DNA of 64,000 nt, taken from the NCBI GenBank assembly GCA_963784065.1, contig CAWAQA010000003.1, positions 186,001-250,000 on the forward strand. Reading direction: 5' to 3'. This DNA comes from CAWAQA01 sp963784065. Its GTDB lineage: Bacteria; Acidobacteriota; Vicinamibacteria; Vicinamibacterales; UBA2999. Under the pieces are notes generated by a model. It saw only the letters and a program-made list of their open reading frames with translations, was not told where the DNA came from and made no database searches. Made by a program: the position numbers and the translations under genes. Shown piece by piece: positions 44,289-53,427 of this stretch; within the stretch, counting starts at the first letter, position 1; each line of letters begins with the position of its first letter.

Positions 44289-46160
44289 TCACATGATCGA
44301 AGAGCGATGGTCCCGGAGCCCGGCTGGTTGCGGGTCGGCGCCGCTCACGCTCGCCGCGTCGAACTGGGAGACGGGCGGTGAGATCCGGCGCAGAAGCCCT
44401 TCCACCGCCTGGACGATCTCCTGGAGCACGCGGGCAGCATCCTCAGGCTGCATGTTGTAGGGATCTTTGATTTCATCGCCGTCGCCGAACCAGCCCAGGA
44501 AGTACGTTTTCTCATCCGCCTCGCGGCAGCGGCCAAGCAAATCCTGATAGTTTTTCCGATCCATGACGAAAATGGCGTCGCTCGATACCAGCGCGTCCCC
44601 ATCCAGGATGCGCGATCGATGCGTGCTCAAATCGACTCCGTGTCTACGCGCGATGGCGGTGAGGCGCTGAGGCGTTCGACGGTTCGCCTGCGGGTAGACG
44701 CCGCATGAAATGGCCTCCGGGCCGGACAGTGCGAGCTCGCGCAATCGCTTGTTCCAGTAGTGTTCGGCGAATGCGCTGCGACAGATGTTCCCGTAGCAGA
44801 CAAAGGCGATTCTGGACACCGGTCGCGAGAAGTAGCGCTCCTGAGTGAATCGGGCGCGATGCCTCGCCTTCAGCCGCCCGAAAAACCGGTCCTGGCGATA
44901 ACGGCGAATCCTACCGACGATCGAGGATCTGGACTTGCTGGCCACCCAGCGCAGCGCGTTGACGGCGTTCGCAATCCCCGGCCCTGGATCGGTGAGCCAC
45001 AGGTGGTCGTGATGAATGGCGGGATTCAAGGAAAGGATGATGAACCTCGCCGTGGCGCCGATCTTGGACGGCACCACTCTCTCCGGCGTTGTCGCGCCCG
45101 CGGTCAAGATGGAGGACAGGTGCTTCACCTCGCCGGGAAAGACGTTCCGGCACCTGACTCCCTCGCGATACCGCTCCTGTGGCGCGGGCCGGCCACGTTC
45201 GTAACATTCAATCAATGCGCGCGGAAAGTCGGCGCCGCTCTGGAGGGCAAGCGCAAGTGAACCCCAGAAGCGGCCGTTGATCTCCAGGAAATACGGCTGT
45301 CCGTTCACGCTCGAGCGCCGGAATTCAACCATGGCCACCCCATCATGGTTCGTGGCGTGCAGCATGGCGGCACCGAGCGCTGTCAACTGCGGATCGGAGC
45401 AACTTTCACGAAACGAAGAGTAGCCGCCCCAATACGGAATCTCGTGGAGGCGACGATGCGCGAAGGTCAGATGGATCTCACCGCGAAAGCGTAGAAGAAA
45501 CGCTCCGGCACCGGTCCCCGGAATGACCTCCTGAGCAATCACGCCAATTGGTTTTCCTTTGTACTCCGCCAGGATGTCCGCCGCGTCCTCTGGGCGCTGG
45601 ACGATGAACCGCCGCCCCCTGACGTAGACACCATCGCTCGACAGGTGATTGTCCGTCTTCACAATCACCGGAAACGTCAGCGTCGACAAGTCATCCTGCC
45701 AGTCCGACTGCGGCGTGCCGTCCTGGACGAAGACGGTGCGAGGGCAAGACACTCCGACCGAGAGAGCCTTGGCAGTTGCGTGGTACTTGCTCAACGAGAA
45801 GACGAGTGCCGAGTCCGACGGCAACATGGTGAGCGTAGTCGCCGGCAACTCGGAGCGGACCGCCGCCGCCGCAACAACCGCGGCCTCGGCCACTGGCAAC
45901 AGGGTGTTGAAGACACCGCGCCTGCCCTGGTCGAGAAGCCAATCGCGGAAGGCGAACTGACGCATCCACGGATCCGGGTAGCGAACGACGCCGGCGCAGT
46001 AGCGCGAGCTGACGGCTGGAGGGGCGCGTCTCGCATCGGGGTAACCGGCAATCACTTTGTAGCCGGCGCGGCCTAGCGAGCGGATCGCGCCGAGGCCGGC
46101 AAGCGCATGCGCGTCGGTCACCAGAATCGTGCGCGGCTCAGCGGTCGTGTCGGACATCAC
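44289..46160 (-). CDS. ATP-grasp ligase fused to low-molecular-weight protein tyrosine phosphatase
   Basis: Intact, 623 residues. Residues about 1-430 are an ATP-grasp enzyme: RTILVTDAHALAGLGAIRSL (N-terminal Rossmann-like), FPVIVKTDNHLSSDG, IGVIAQEVIPGTGAGAFLLR (ATP grip), and MVEFRRSSVNGQPYFLEING (metal Glu/Asn). Residues about 460-600 are a low-molecular-weight phosphatase: IAFVCYGNICRSAFAEHYWN with the CX5RS P-loop, and DPYNM with the general-acid Asp near the end. So one chain joins a carboxylate-amine/thiol ligase to a phosphatase that could act on EPS tyrosine kinase. A four-base overlap with the deacetylase upstream links them in one transcript. Confidence 0.88.
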   Translation of the reverse strand: MMSDTTAEPRTILVTDAHALAGLGAIRSLGRAGYKVIAGYPDARRAPPAVSSRYCAGVVRYPDPWMRQFAFRDWLLDQGRRGVFNTLLPVAEAAVVAAAAVRSELPATTLTMLPSDSALVFSLSKYHATAKALSVGVSCPRTVFVQDGTPQSDWQDDLSTLTFPVIVKTDNHLSSDGVYVRGRRFIVQRPEDAADILAEYKGKPIGVIAQEVIPGTGAGAFLLRFRGEIHLTFAHRRLHEIPYWGGYSSFRESCSDPQLTALGAAMLHATNHDGVAMVEFRRSSVNGQPYFLEINGRFWGSLALALQSGADFPRALIECYERGRPAPQERYREGVRCRNVFPGEVKHLSSILTAGATTPERVVPSKIGATARFIILSLNPAIHHDHLWLTDPGPGIANAVNALRWVASKSRSSIVGRIRRYRQDRFFGRLKARHRARFTQERYFSRPVSRIAFVCYGNICRSAFAEHYWNKRLRELALSGPEAISCGVYPQANRRTPQRLTAIARRHGVDLSTHRSRILDGDALVSSDAIFVMDRKNYQDLLGRCREADEKTYFLGWFGDGDEIKDPYNMQPEDAARVLQEIVQAVEGLLRRISPPVSQFDAASVSGADPQPAGLRDHRSSIM

Positions 46161-47233
46161 GCTGATCGGCGCCTCTGCGAGCGCAGGTGATGGACAGTCG
46201 CCTGGAAATCTCGCGGTGTCATGCCGGCGCCAACGTTATAGCGGCCCAGTTCGAGCGCCGGTGTTTCGGCGTCGTTCTGCCTCTGCACTGTCGTCACCGC
46301 TGTCTGAATGCCGGCGGCTGCTACCGCGGCGATGACTGAGGGCGTGTAGTCGTGCGGCTGCCCGTTCGGATAGGCGAAGAGCGTGCAGGGCTGGTCGGTG
46401 ATCTCCGCCACGGCCGCCACAGAGTCGGCAACCTCGCGTCGGCAGTCTCCGTCGGACAACAGACTGAGAATGGGGTGAGAGCATGTGTGCGCGCCGAAAT
46501 CGATGAGTCCCGAGCGAGACATTTCAACGATGGCGTCCCGGTTCAGCATGCGAAACGGCGACTCCTGGTCAACCGGCCGATCTGGGTCATCGCCGAGCGC
46601 TCGAAGCATTCCCGTGAGCTCGGTCGCCTGGCTCTGTGGCTGCTGCATCTTCAATCGGCGCTTCAGCGCAATCGCCGCTCGCCCGCGCGCCGCGGCGCCG
46701 CGAAGATCCAATCGAGACTCACCCCACTCAAGTTCAGATTTCGAGGTCTCGGTAATCGCGCGATGCAGTCTGCACGACCACACCATGTCGCTGGTATCCA
46801 TCAAGCCGGTGACGAGAAAGATCGTAGCCGGCAGGCCCGCTTCTCGAAGAATGGGCCAGGCCACGTCGTAGTTGTTCTGGTAGCCATCGTCAAAGGTGAT
46901 GGCTGCCGTCGGCCGCCGGACCTGCCCGTTTCTCAGGCGATGCACGACGTCGCGCAACGGAATCACATCGAAATCGCGTTTGAGATACGCGACCTGCCGC
47001 GTGAAGGACTCCTTGTCGACAAAGCAGCGATCGGGCACCTCGAGTGACGTGCGGACGACGCCGTGATACATGACAATCGTGACGTGATGACGAAAGAACG
47101 CCCAATGCAGCGCCTTCGACATCCGCATCTTGTCGGTTGTGGCAAACACCAGGCGTCTGGCGAACGCGCGCATCGGCTGACGGGCGCTGCTCTCGCGGTC
47201 GTCGCTACTGCCGTGATCATTCATGGTCGGCAC
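46157..47233 (-). CDS. Polysaccharide deacetylase (CE4-like)
   Basis: Intact, 358 residues. VTIVMYHGVVRTSLEVPDRC, TAAITFDDGYQNNYDVAWPI (catalytic Asp pair), LIDFGAHTCSHPILSLL (His metal motif) and PCTLFAYPNGQPHDYTPSV. No signal peptide is evident, so it may act on a cytoplasmic or membrane-facing intermediate, or be exported otherwise. First gene of the transcript with the ATP-grasp/phosphatase fusion. Second deacetylase in the window, after 32120-33162. Confidence 0.88.
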   Translation of the reverse strand: MPTMNDHGSSDDRESSARQPMRAFARRLVFATTDKMRMSKALHWAFFRHHVTIVMYHGVVRTSLEVPDRCFVDKESFTRQVAYLKRDFDVIPLRDVVHRLRNGQVRRPTAAITFDDGYQNNYDVAWPILREAGLPATIFLVTGLMDTSDMVWSCRLHRAITETSKSELEWGESRLDLRGAAARGRAAIALKRRLKMQQPQSQATELTGMLRALGDDPDRPVDQESPFRMLNRDAIVEMSRSGLIDFGAHTCSHPILSLLSDGDCRREVADSVAAVAEITDQPCTLFAYPNGQPHDYTPSVIAAVAAAGIQTAVTTVQRQNDAETPALELGRYNVGAGMTPRDFQATVHHLRSQRRRSA

Positions 47234-47800
47234 GTCAGGCTACCGCATCGGGACAAGTGGCGTTGAAGTCAGGGGCAGGCCCGAACGCTCGAGCTTCTCG
47301 CGGGCCCAGCCTGTCAGCGGCGCCTCTTGCCGCGACCCTTCTTTCTCGTAGGGAAAAAATATAGACAAATCGCGCACCCGGCTTCCCGAACGACAGGTCC
47401 TCGCTCTTCGACGACACCACCCGCGTACGGCTGTAGCCCGGGCAAGGCCGTAGTATTCAGCGCGATTCCACGAATGCTTCGGCTCATGGTCGCGCTGCCA
47501 TCCGTCGACGGCTGGCCTAGCAAGAGGTGTTCCCAACTCTGCGATTCGGGTGGTCTGACGGGGGGCCGAGTGGCAGCGCGTGACGGGGCTGTGTGCCCCA
47601 TGGGGCGTCCGGGTCTGAGTAGGCGGAGGGAACGGAGGGGGAATGATGATCGGTGCGGCGACCGAAGCCCGATTGGAGTTCAACCGGGCCTGAACATTGA
47701 ACTTAGGGTGGGTGTACGGCGGGTCCTTCCGGACCCGCCGGGCGCGTCCCAGACGACGCGCCCTACACCAACACACCGGGACCCAAGGTCTACCCTGAAG
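47234..47800. other. 567-base non-coding stretch with a two-hairpin palindrome
   Basis: No gene is supported here. The region separates the deacetylase gene from the end of the EEP gene at 47801 (both on the minus strand). It holds the symmetrical two-hairpin palindrome (47711-47769) and a possible minus-strand GG-N10-GC site at 47519-47534 with only four of six matches in the -24 element. Confidence 0.5.
47711..47769. repeat. Y-shaped two-hairpin palindrome
   Basis: An outer pair GGTGTA (47711-47716) and TACACC (47764-47769) encloses two back-to-back hairpins: CGGCGGGTCC with GGACCCGCCG (47717-47740, TTCC loop) and GGCGCGTC with GACGCGCC (47741-47762). The symmetry resembles REP/BIME-type or miniature mobile elements. 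Only one copy is visible in this window. Confidence 0.6.
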
Positions 47801-49186
47801 TTATCGGACTTCGTAGACCACGAGCATCGGCTTGTGATCTGAGGCCGCCACGCCGCTGGAGTTGCGCGTGTCGAACATCTGCGCCGACTTCAGCACCAGC
47901 CAGGACGCGCCCGTTGGCGTGAAGACGTAGTCGATCCGGCTGTTGCGCGTGCAGCCATCGCAGTTACCCGCATAGTTGACCGCTGTGCCGAGCGCCTTGG
48001 CCGCCTTCCACGCATCGGTGTAGTTGACGATCGCCGCGTTGTACTCGGCAGAGCCCGCCTGCATGTTGTAGTCGCCGGCGAGGATGCGCGCTTCGGGCCA
48101 GTCCTTCGCGCAGGTCTGCAGCGATTTCACTTCGGCGAGGCGCGCGCTCGCGCTGCTGACCGACAGGTGCGTCGACCACACGTTGATCGATCGGCCATTC
48201 ACGGTCGTGCTCAGGTGCGCCGCATACCGTTTACCGTCCGGGTAGACGCACTTCGACTTCGTGGTCATGGCAAGACGGGAGATCACCAGATTGCCCATTC
48301 CCGAGTAGGACACGTTCCATGTCGTGCCGGTCTTCGCCTTCAGGGCGTTCACGATGGCATCGACCTGCGACTGGCTATCGACCTCGTTCAGCGAAATCAC
48401 GTCCGCGTTGAACTTCGCCAGCCAGGACGCGAATCCGGTCGGATCGTAGACCCCGTCGGTGCGTCGGCCGCCATGATAGGAGTTCCAGTGCACGACCCGC
48501 AGGGTCTTGGCCGTGCCGGACGGCGGGGGCGGCGGGGGTACTGCGGCGGACGCCTCCGTGACGACCGTGTTCGAGAAGTCCGCGGATGCATTCACGCCAA
48601 CGACGTGGCTGCTGACCCCGACGCCGACGTAGATGGTGGAGGCCATCGTGATCGTGTCCGAGCCCACCTGCGTCCACGCGGAGCCGTCGGCCGACTTGTA
48701 CGCCTTGATGGTGCTGCCGGCGCGCGTGAGCTTCAGATAGGCCGGGGCCGTCCCCGAGCCGCCCGAGGTGTGCGTCGAGGACCCGCCCGTGCTCTTGCGC
48801 CGCTGGAACGCGAGACCCTTGCCCGGGCTCACCAGCATGAACGCCTGCCGCGAGTTGGCCGCGAGCGTCTCGCGCATCATCACGCCTGCCTTCGTCCAGG
48901 GGTCGATGTTGTCGACGCCGGTGACCCGAGCGACGATGCTGCCGTCGCCGACGAGCGTCTGGTAGGTGAAGCGGAACGCATCAGCGCTGCCCCAGACATC
49001 GGCCCCGGCGCCATTGACGACAAACGTACCGGAGCTGTGGGTGGCCGACCCGGCGATGCCTACCGACCCGATGTCCTTGGTCGCCCAGCCTTCGGGTAGG
49101 GTTTGTGCGGAGCTCTCGGCCTGCACACCAACCACCGCGAACACCGCGGCGACGAACACGAGAACAAAGTTTCTGCTCACCGGCAT
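47801..49186 (-). CDS. Secreted concanavalin-like + exonuclease/endonuclease/phosphatase-fold protein
   Basis: 461 residues, intact. Signal peptide from ATG 49186 (NFVLVFVAAVFAVVGVQAES), with a GGGGAG ribosome site just before. Residues about 30-215 are a concanavalin-like domain (GWATKDIGSVG, GAGADVWGSADAFRFTYQ, KAGVMMRETLAANSRQAFML, SPGKGLAFQRR). After a Pro linker come EEP motifs: RVVHWNSYHGG, VISLNEVDSQ (metal Glu), NVWSTHLSV, LAGDYNMQAG, RIDYVFTPTG and ASDHKPMLVVYEV. It would cleave an extracellular phosphodiester (DNA, phospholipid or phospho-glycan). Confidence 0.88.
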   Translation of the reverse strand: MPVSRNFVLVFVAAVFAVVGVQAESSAQTLPEGWATKDIGSVGIAGSATHSSGTFVVNGAGADVWGSADAFRFTYQTLVGDGSIVARVTGVDNIDPWTKAGVMMRETLAANSRQAFMLVSPGKGLAFQRRKSTGGSSTHTSGGSGTAPAYLKLTRAGSTIKAYKSADGSAWTQVGSDTITMASTIYVGVGVSSHVVGVNASADFSNTVVTEASAAVPPPPPPSGTAKTLRVVHWNSYHGGRRTDGVYDPTGFASWLAKFNADVISLNEVDSQSQVDAIVNALKAKTGTTWNVSYSGMGNLVISRLAMTTKSKCVYPDGKRYAAHLSTTVNGRSINVWSTHLSVSSASARLAEVKSLQTCAKDWPEARILAGDYNMQAGSAEYNAAIVNYTDAWKAAKALGTAVNYAGNCDGCTRNSRIDYVFTPTGASWLVLKSAQMFDTRNSSGVAASDHKPMLVVYEVR

Positions 49187-50164
49187 ATCTCCCCGTTTTG
49201 GGCTCAGTCGAAGCGAATTGATGAATTGCCTCAGACGAAGCGAATGTTTTGAGTTGAAGTCGCTGTCCGCTGGGGACGTCGTAACGCGACGACCCTCATA
49301 GGGCGAAATGGATACCGGTCTGGCAACGGCGACCTCTACTGGTTTTTTGGGAGGAAATTCGCGCAATTTTTATACTGTCCAGCTTCTTTGGGCCCTGCGT
49401 GCGTTACTAAACGGGGTGCGAACTCACAGAATTGAAATTCCGCTCGTTGAACTCCCGGAAAGCGTCAAGCTCCGGGCCCCGTGGAACCGGTGGCCGGTTC
49501 AATTCCCTGTTGGACAACGGCGGTGAGCGGGCGCGCTGCAGGCCAGCCCAGCTCGACGGCGATGTCAAAATTCGCGCAACGTTGAAATTGGAATCGCCCG
49601 TGAGGGCGGGGACCTGCTTAGTCGTGGCGGGAAATCAGCGCCCGACCGTTGGCGGCGTCAGAGCAATGCAACGGCCGTAATAGGTAAATGACTCACTCTT
49701 AAGGACTTAGGAAGTCTAATCGGGACAGAAAGGTAGCAGGAGTAGCAGATTCAAACTCAGCTTTATGGCAGGTCTTACATGATGAGTGTACTGATCGGCA
49801 AAATTGCTCGTAAAATGCGACCTCCTCCGCCATGTAGGAACTGCGGTCGAGTTTCAGAAATGAACAATCGTGGTCTTTTTCTGGCCTTATGACGCGTCTG
49901 GTTCCACTACGAGCATTGAAATGAGACACATCGGGACGCCCAGCCCTCCAGCGGCAAACCCCATCGCTACACACAATGTGAGCTCATGCGGACTTGCGCG
50001 CTGATCTCAATGCCCTCGGGTTGTTCGAAGCTGACGCAGAGGGGGGACAAGCTGAGGTCATCAGAACGCCACCGAGGGCCCAGCACGCTCGAACGAGGAC
50101 CCAGCACATTCCAAACCCGGAATCATGCAACCGGCGCCGCCTGGCGCCGGTTGCCATCGCCACG
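49187..50164. other. 978-base gap of lower GC with one orphan reading frame
   Basis: Between the two paralogous EEP genes. No family-like gene is seen. GC content drops visibly between about 49300 and 49950. One 91-codon frame (49699-49974, minus) with a CxxCH motif is listed separately. No sigma-54 site with the right 10-base spacing was found in front of the 47801-49186 gene. Confidence 0.5.
49699..49974 (-). CDS. Orphan small protein with a CxxCH motif (doubtful gene)
   Basis: A 91-codon frame in low-GC DNA. It reads SSYMAEEVAFYEQFCRSVHS then CKTCHKAEF and ends LSRLDFLSP. CKTCH would be a single heme-binding site if exported, but no signal peptide is visible and there is no known family. 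Composition differs from all neighbours. It may be chance or a recent arrival. Confidence 0.2.
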   Translation of the reverse strand: MCSDGVCRWRAGRPDVSHFNARSGTRRVIRPEKDHDCSFLKLDRSSYMAEEVAFYEQFCRSVHSSCKTCHKAEFESATPATFLSRLDFLSP

Positions 50165-51644
50165 CTATTGCACGTCGTAGACGACCATCATCGGCTTGTG
50201 GTCCGACGCCCTCACACCCTTACTGTTTCGGGTGTCGATGATCTCCACCGACTTGAGTTTCAGCCACGACACGCCCTTTGCCGTGAACACGTAGTCGATC
50301 CGGCTGTTCCGGGTGCAGCCGTCACAATTCCCGCTGTAGTTCTTCGCCGTACCCAGAGCCTTCGCCGCGCGCCAGACGTCGGCGTGGTCCTCCGTCATCG
50401 ACTTGTACTCGGCGGTGTCAGCCTGCATGTTGTAGTCGCCGGCGAGGATGCGCGCTTGAGGCCAATCCTCCGAGCAGGCCTGCAGCGATTTGACTTCGCT
50501 GACGCGCACCTTCGAGCTGGTAAGGGAGAGGTGTGTCGTCCAGACGTTGATCGACCGGCCGTTCACCACCGTGCTGAGGTGCGCCGCATACCGTTTACCG
50601 TCGGGGTAGGCGCACCGCGAGCGCGAGTTCATGGGAAGACGCGAGAGCAGCAGGTTGCCGCGTCCCGAGTAGGACACGTGCCAGGTCGTGCCGGTCTTCT
50701 CCTTCAGCCCTTTCACGATGGTGTCGACCTGCCCCTGCGAGTCGACTTCGTTGAGCGAGATCACGTCCGGCTTGAACTTCACCAGCCACGAGACGAAGCC
50801 GGCCGGGTCGTACTGACCGTCGGTGCGACGGCCGCCGTGATACGAGTTCCAGTGCAGGAGCCGCAGCGTCTTCGACGGCTTCGAAGCGACGGGCTGTGGC
50901 GGCGGCTTCGGGGCGGCGGGCGGTGGCGATTTCGGCTCATCAGGCGGAGGTGGGGGGGCGGCCTTTACCGCCACGTCGTCGAAGGTCGCTGTGGCGAGCT
51001 CCCCCTTCACATGACTGGTGACGGCGAGCCCTACGTAGATGGTTTCGGCCATCGTAATGGTGGAACGCCCGACGAGTTTCCACGTGCTGCCGTCCTTCGA
51101 TGAAAAGGCGCTGAATCGATCGCCGGCACGCTCCAGTTTCACGAAGGCGGGCGCGCTCCCCTGGCCGCCGCTCGTATGCGCCGACGCGCCGCCGGCGGAC
51201 GCCCGCCGCTGGAACGCGAGGCCTTTACCCGGGCTGACGAGCATGTAGGCGTGGCGCGAATTGCCCGAGAGGGTTTCGCGCATCATGACGCCGGCCTTGG
51301 CCCAGCGGTGTACGTTTCTCGAGCGTGTCAACTTTCGCCTCGATGGTGCCATTGCCCTTGAGCGTTCGATAGACGAAGCGGAAACGGTCAGTGGAACCCC
51401 AGACGTCGGCGCCGGCGCCGGAGATCAAGAACATCCCGCCCTGGTACTGGGCCTGACCCGCCTTGCCGACAGCTCCGATGTCGCGTGCGGTCCACCCTGA
51501 AGGCACGGCGGCTTCGGTAGCAACCGTCGTCTGGTCCTGGGCCTGGTCCTGGTCCTGGGCCGCTAACGGTGCACCAACACCGAGAGCGATTCCCAGCAGC
51601 ACCTTCCCAATTGAACGCACACGGCTACCTACACGTTGACTCAT
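50165..51644 (-). CDS. Secreted concanavalin-like + EEP-fold protein (tandem paralogue), one frame change
   Basis: About 493 residues. Signal peptide near MSQRVGSRVRSIGKVLLGIALGVGAPLAAQ (residues 1-30), then a Gln/Asp-rich short repeat (DQDQAQDQ), the concanavalin-like domain (GAGADVWGSTDRFRFVYR, MMRETLSGNSRHAYMLVSPG), a Pro-rich linker and the EEP domain (LHWNSYHGG, VISLNEVDSQ, RSINVWTTHL, LAGDYNMQAD, SRIDYVFTAKG, ASDHKPMMVVYDV). One extra A near 51312 shifts the frame inside the first domain. GGAGG stands ten bases before ATG 51644. It closely matches the gene at 47801, so the two are tandem copies. Confidence 0.85.
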
Positions 51645-52269
51645 CGGCAACGACCTCCACACGAACGGGCTTGGATTTCACCCTGTGAGCGCAGGGCGCG
51701 GTGTTAGGCTTCGGCGACGCTTCGCCCTCCGACGCGGTGGGCAAGGGATCTGCCACGCTCAGCAAGTCGTTATCAGTCTGTTACTTTGATGGATTGACAC
51801 ACTGGAGAGGTTGGCTGATGGAGCAATATGTGACTCAGCTGTTTGTACGTCTTACCTATAGGATTCGATGCCGTCACAGAATTGGCGGCAAAAGAAGGAT
51901 TTCCCAGCGTGTAAGGAATACAGTTCTGTTCCTGATCCAGACAGTCAAGGTGTGCAGTTGTGTAAAATCCTGTCCGGTTGAGCAACATCGAAGACAATCG
52001 CGGCTCATGGTTTACCAGACCGGGGGGCAGCCGCCTGAGGGGGTTGGCGCGTTGAAAAAAAGCCTTCCCCCGCGACTCGGCTGAGGGAATCCCCTTTCCC
52101 TACTTTGCCGGCGCGTGACTCATCCTTACCCCAGGCGTCCTGTCGCCAGGAAATCCCGCCCTGGTAGCTCGCTCCTAAGTCGCTGAAGTGCAAACCAATA
52201 CAGCTGAGACGCCGTCGCGGCCGGCCCGCTCCCGGCGCAGGCGCAGTGCTTGCACCTGCTCGGCGGCGA
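51645..52269. other. Divergent intergenic region with a sigma-54 site
   Basis: 625 bases between the EEP paralogue (minus) and a GT4 gene (plus). It contains the sigma-54 match at 51740-51755. The middle (51780-52000) is low in GC and its open frames look like no known protein. No second promoter toward the GT4 gene could be recognised. Confidence 0.5.
51740..51755 (-). promoter_or_regulatory. Sigma-54 promoter of the secreted EEP gene
   Basis: The reverse strand reads TGGCAGATCCCTTGCC: GG and GC exactly 10 bases apart, five of six matches to TGGCAC and four of five to TTGCA. It lies 96 bases before ATG 51644. Confidence 0.6.
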
Positions 52270-53427
52270 ATGGCGGACCCCAGCGTTATCCAGACGCCGC
52301 GACGCATCCGCGTCGCCATCGTCGCAGCATCGCTTCGCATTCTGGGCGGCCAGGCAGTCCAAGCTCAGCGGCTCCTCGACGGCTGGTCCATGGATCCCGA
52401 GGTCGAGGCCTGGCTGGTTCCAATTACGCCGGTCCCGGCCGCGCCCTTCGATCAGCTTCTGCGGGTCAAGTTCCTCCGCACCGTGGTCCATCAGCTGTGG
52501 TACTGGCCGCTCCTCGTGCGCGAACTGCGGCGCGCGGACGTCGTTCACGTGTTCTCGGCGTCGTATGCCTCATTCCTCCTCTCGCCGCTGCCCGCGATCG
52601 TCATCGCAAAGCTTTTAGGCAAGCCAGTCCTGTTGAACTATCACAGCGCCGAAGCGCCGGACCACCTCGCCCGGTCGGCCATCGCCCGGTACGTGCTGAA
52701 GCACGTCGTCGATGTCAACGTGGTGCCGTCCTCCTTCCTCCGGGATGTGTTCGCGTCGTTCGCCATCGGCGCGCGGGTCGTGGCCAACACGGTTGACGTG
52801 AGCCGATTCCGCTACCGCGAGCGGGAGCTCTCGCGGGCCCGGTTCCTGACGACGCGAAATCTCGAGGGGCTCTACAACGTCGCGTGCACGCTGCACGCGT
52901 TTGCGTTGGTGCAGGCGCGCTATCCCGCCGCAACCCTGACCGTCGTCGGCGCCGGGGCGCAGGCAGAGGCCCTCCATGCCCTCGCGCTCGAACTGCGAGT
53001 CCAGGGTGTGACGTTCACGGGTCGGGTCATGCCTGAAGAGATGCCTCGCTACTATGACGAGGCGGAGTTCTACGTCCAGACTCCCTCGATCGACAACATG
53101 CCGCTTTCGATGCTCGAGGCATTTGCGAGCGGCCTGCCCGTGGTGTCCACCGGAGTGGGTGGCGTACCCGCGATCCTCACGCACGGCGTTCATGGCTTGC
53201 TCGCGCCCGACAACGACGCGGGGACGATCGCCGGGCATCTCGTCACGCTGCTCGAAAAGCCTGAGTACGCGAGAGCGCTGGCGCGCGCGGCACATGAGAC
53301 GTGCGGCAACTATGAATGGCGCGTGGTGCGCGCCGGATGGCTGGCGGAGTACCGGGCGCTCGACGGCGCGGATACATCCCGGGACCCGCAGGCAGCGGTC
53401 CACACAGACTCGATCCGATCCGTATGA
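52270..53427 (+). CDS. GT4 family glycosyltransferase
   Basis: Intact, 385 residues. RVAIVAASLRILGGQAVQAQ (acceptor GG loop), VVHVFSASYASFLLSPLPAI, VVPSSFLRDVFASFAIGARV and VVGAGAQAEALHALALEL, FYVQTPSIDNMPLSMLEAFA (the conserved E-x7-E donor region), GLPVVSTGVGGVPAIL. The stop overlaps the next ATG (ATGA), so it is first in a four-gene operon ending at 59113. Sugar unknown. Confidence 0.9.
   Translation: MADPSVIQTPRRIRVAIVAASLRILGGQAVQAQRLLDGWSMDPEVEAWLVPITPVPAAPFDQLLRVKFLRTVVHQLWYWPLLVRELRRADVVHVFSASYASFLLSPLPAIVIAKLLGKPVLLNYHSAEAPDHLARSAIARYVLKHVVDVNVVPSSFLRDVFASFAIGARVVANTVDVSRFRYRERELSRARFLTTRNLEGLYNVACTLHAFALVQARYPAATLTVVGAGAQAEALHALALELRVQGVTFTGRVMPEEMPRYYDEAEFYVQTPSIDNMPLSMLEAFASGLPVVSTGVGGVPAILTHGVHGLLAPDNDAGTIAGHLVTLLEKPEYARALARAAHETCGNYEWRVVRAGWLAEYRALDGADTSRDPQAAVHTDSIRSV

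Noticed and set aside
47519..47534. Sigma-54-like site upstream of the deacetylase/ATP-grasp transcript
   Set aside because: Spacing is right but the -24 element GGGAAC has two mismatches and it is 286 bases from the gene, so it is within chance expectation.
49321..49390. Promoter-like TGGACAGTATAAAAATTGC on the minus strand before the EEP gene
   Set aside because: GG to GC spacing is 14 instead of 10, and no good -35/-10 pair could be placed.
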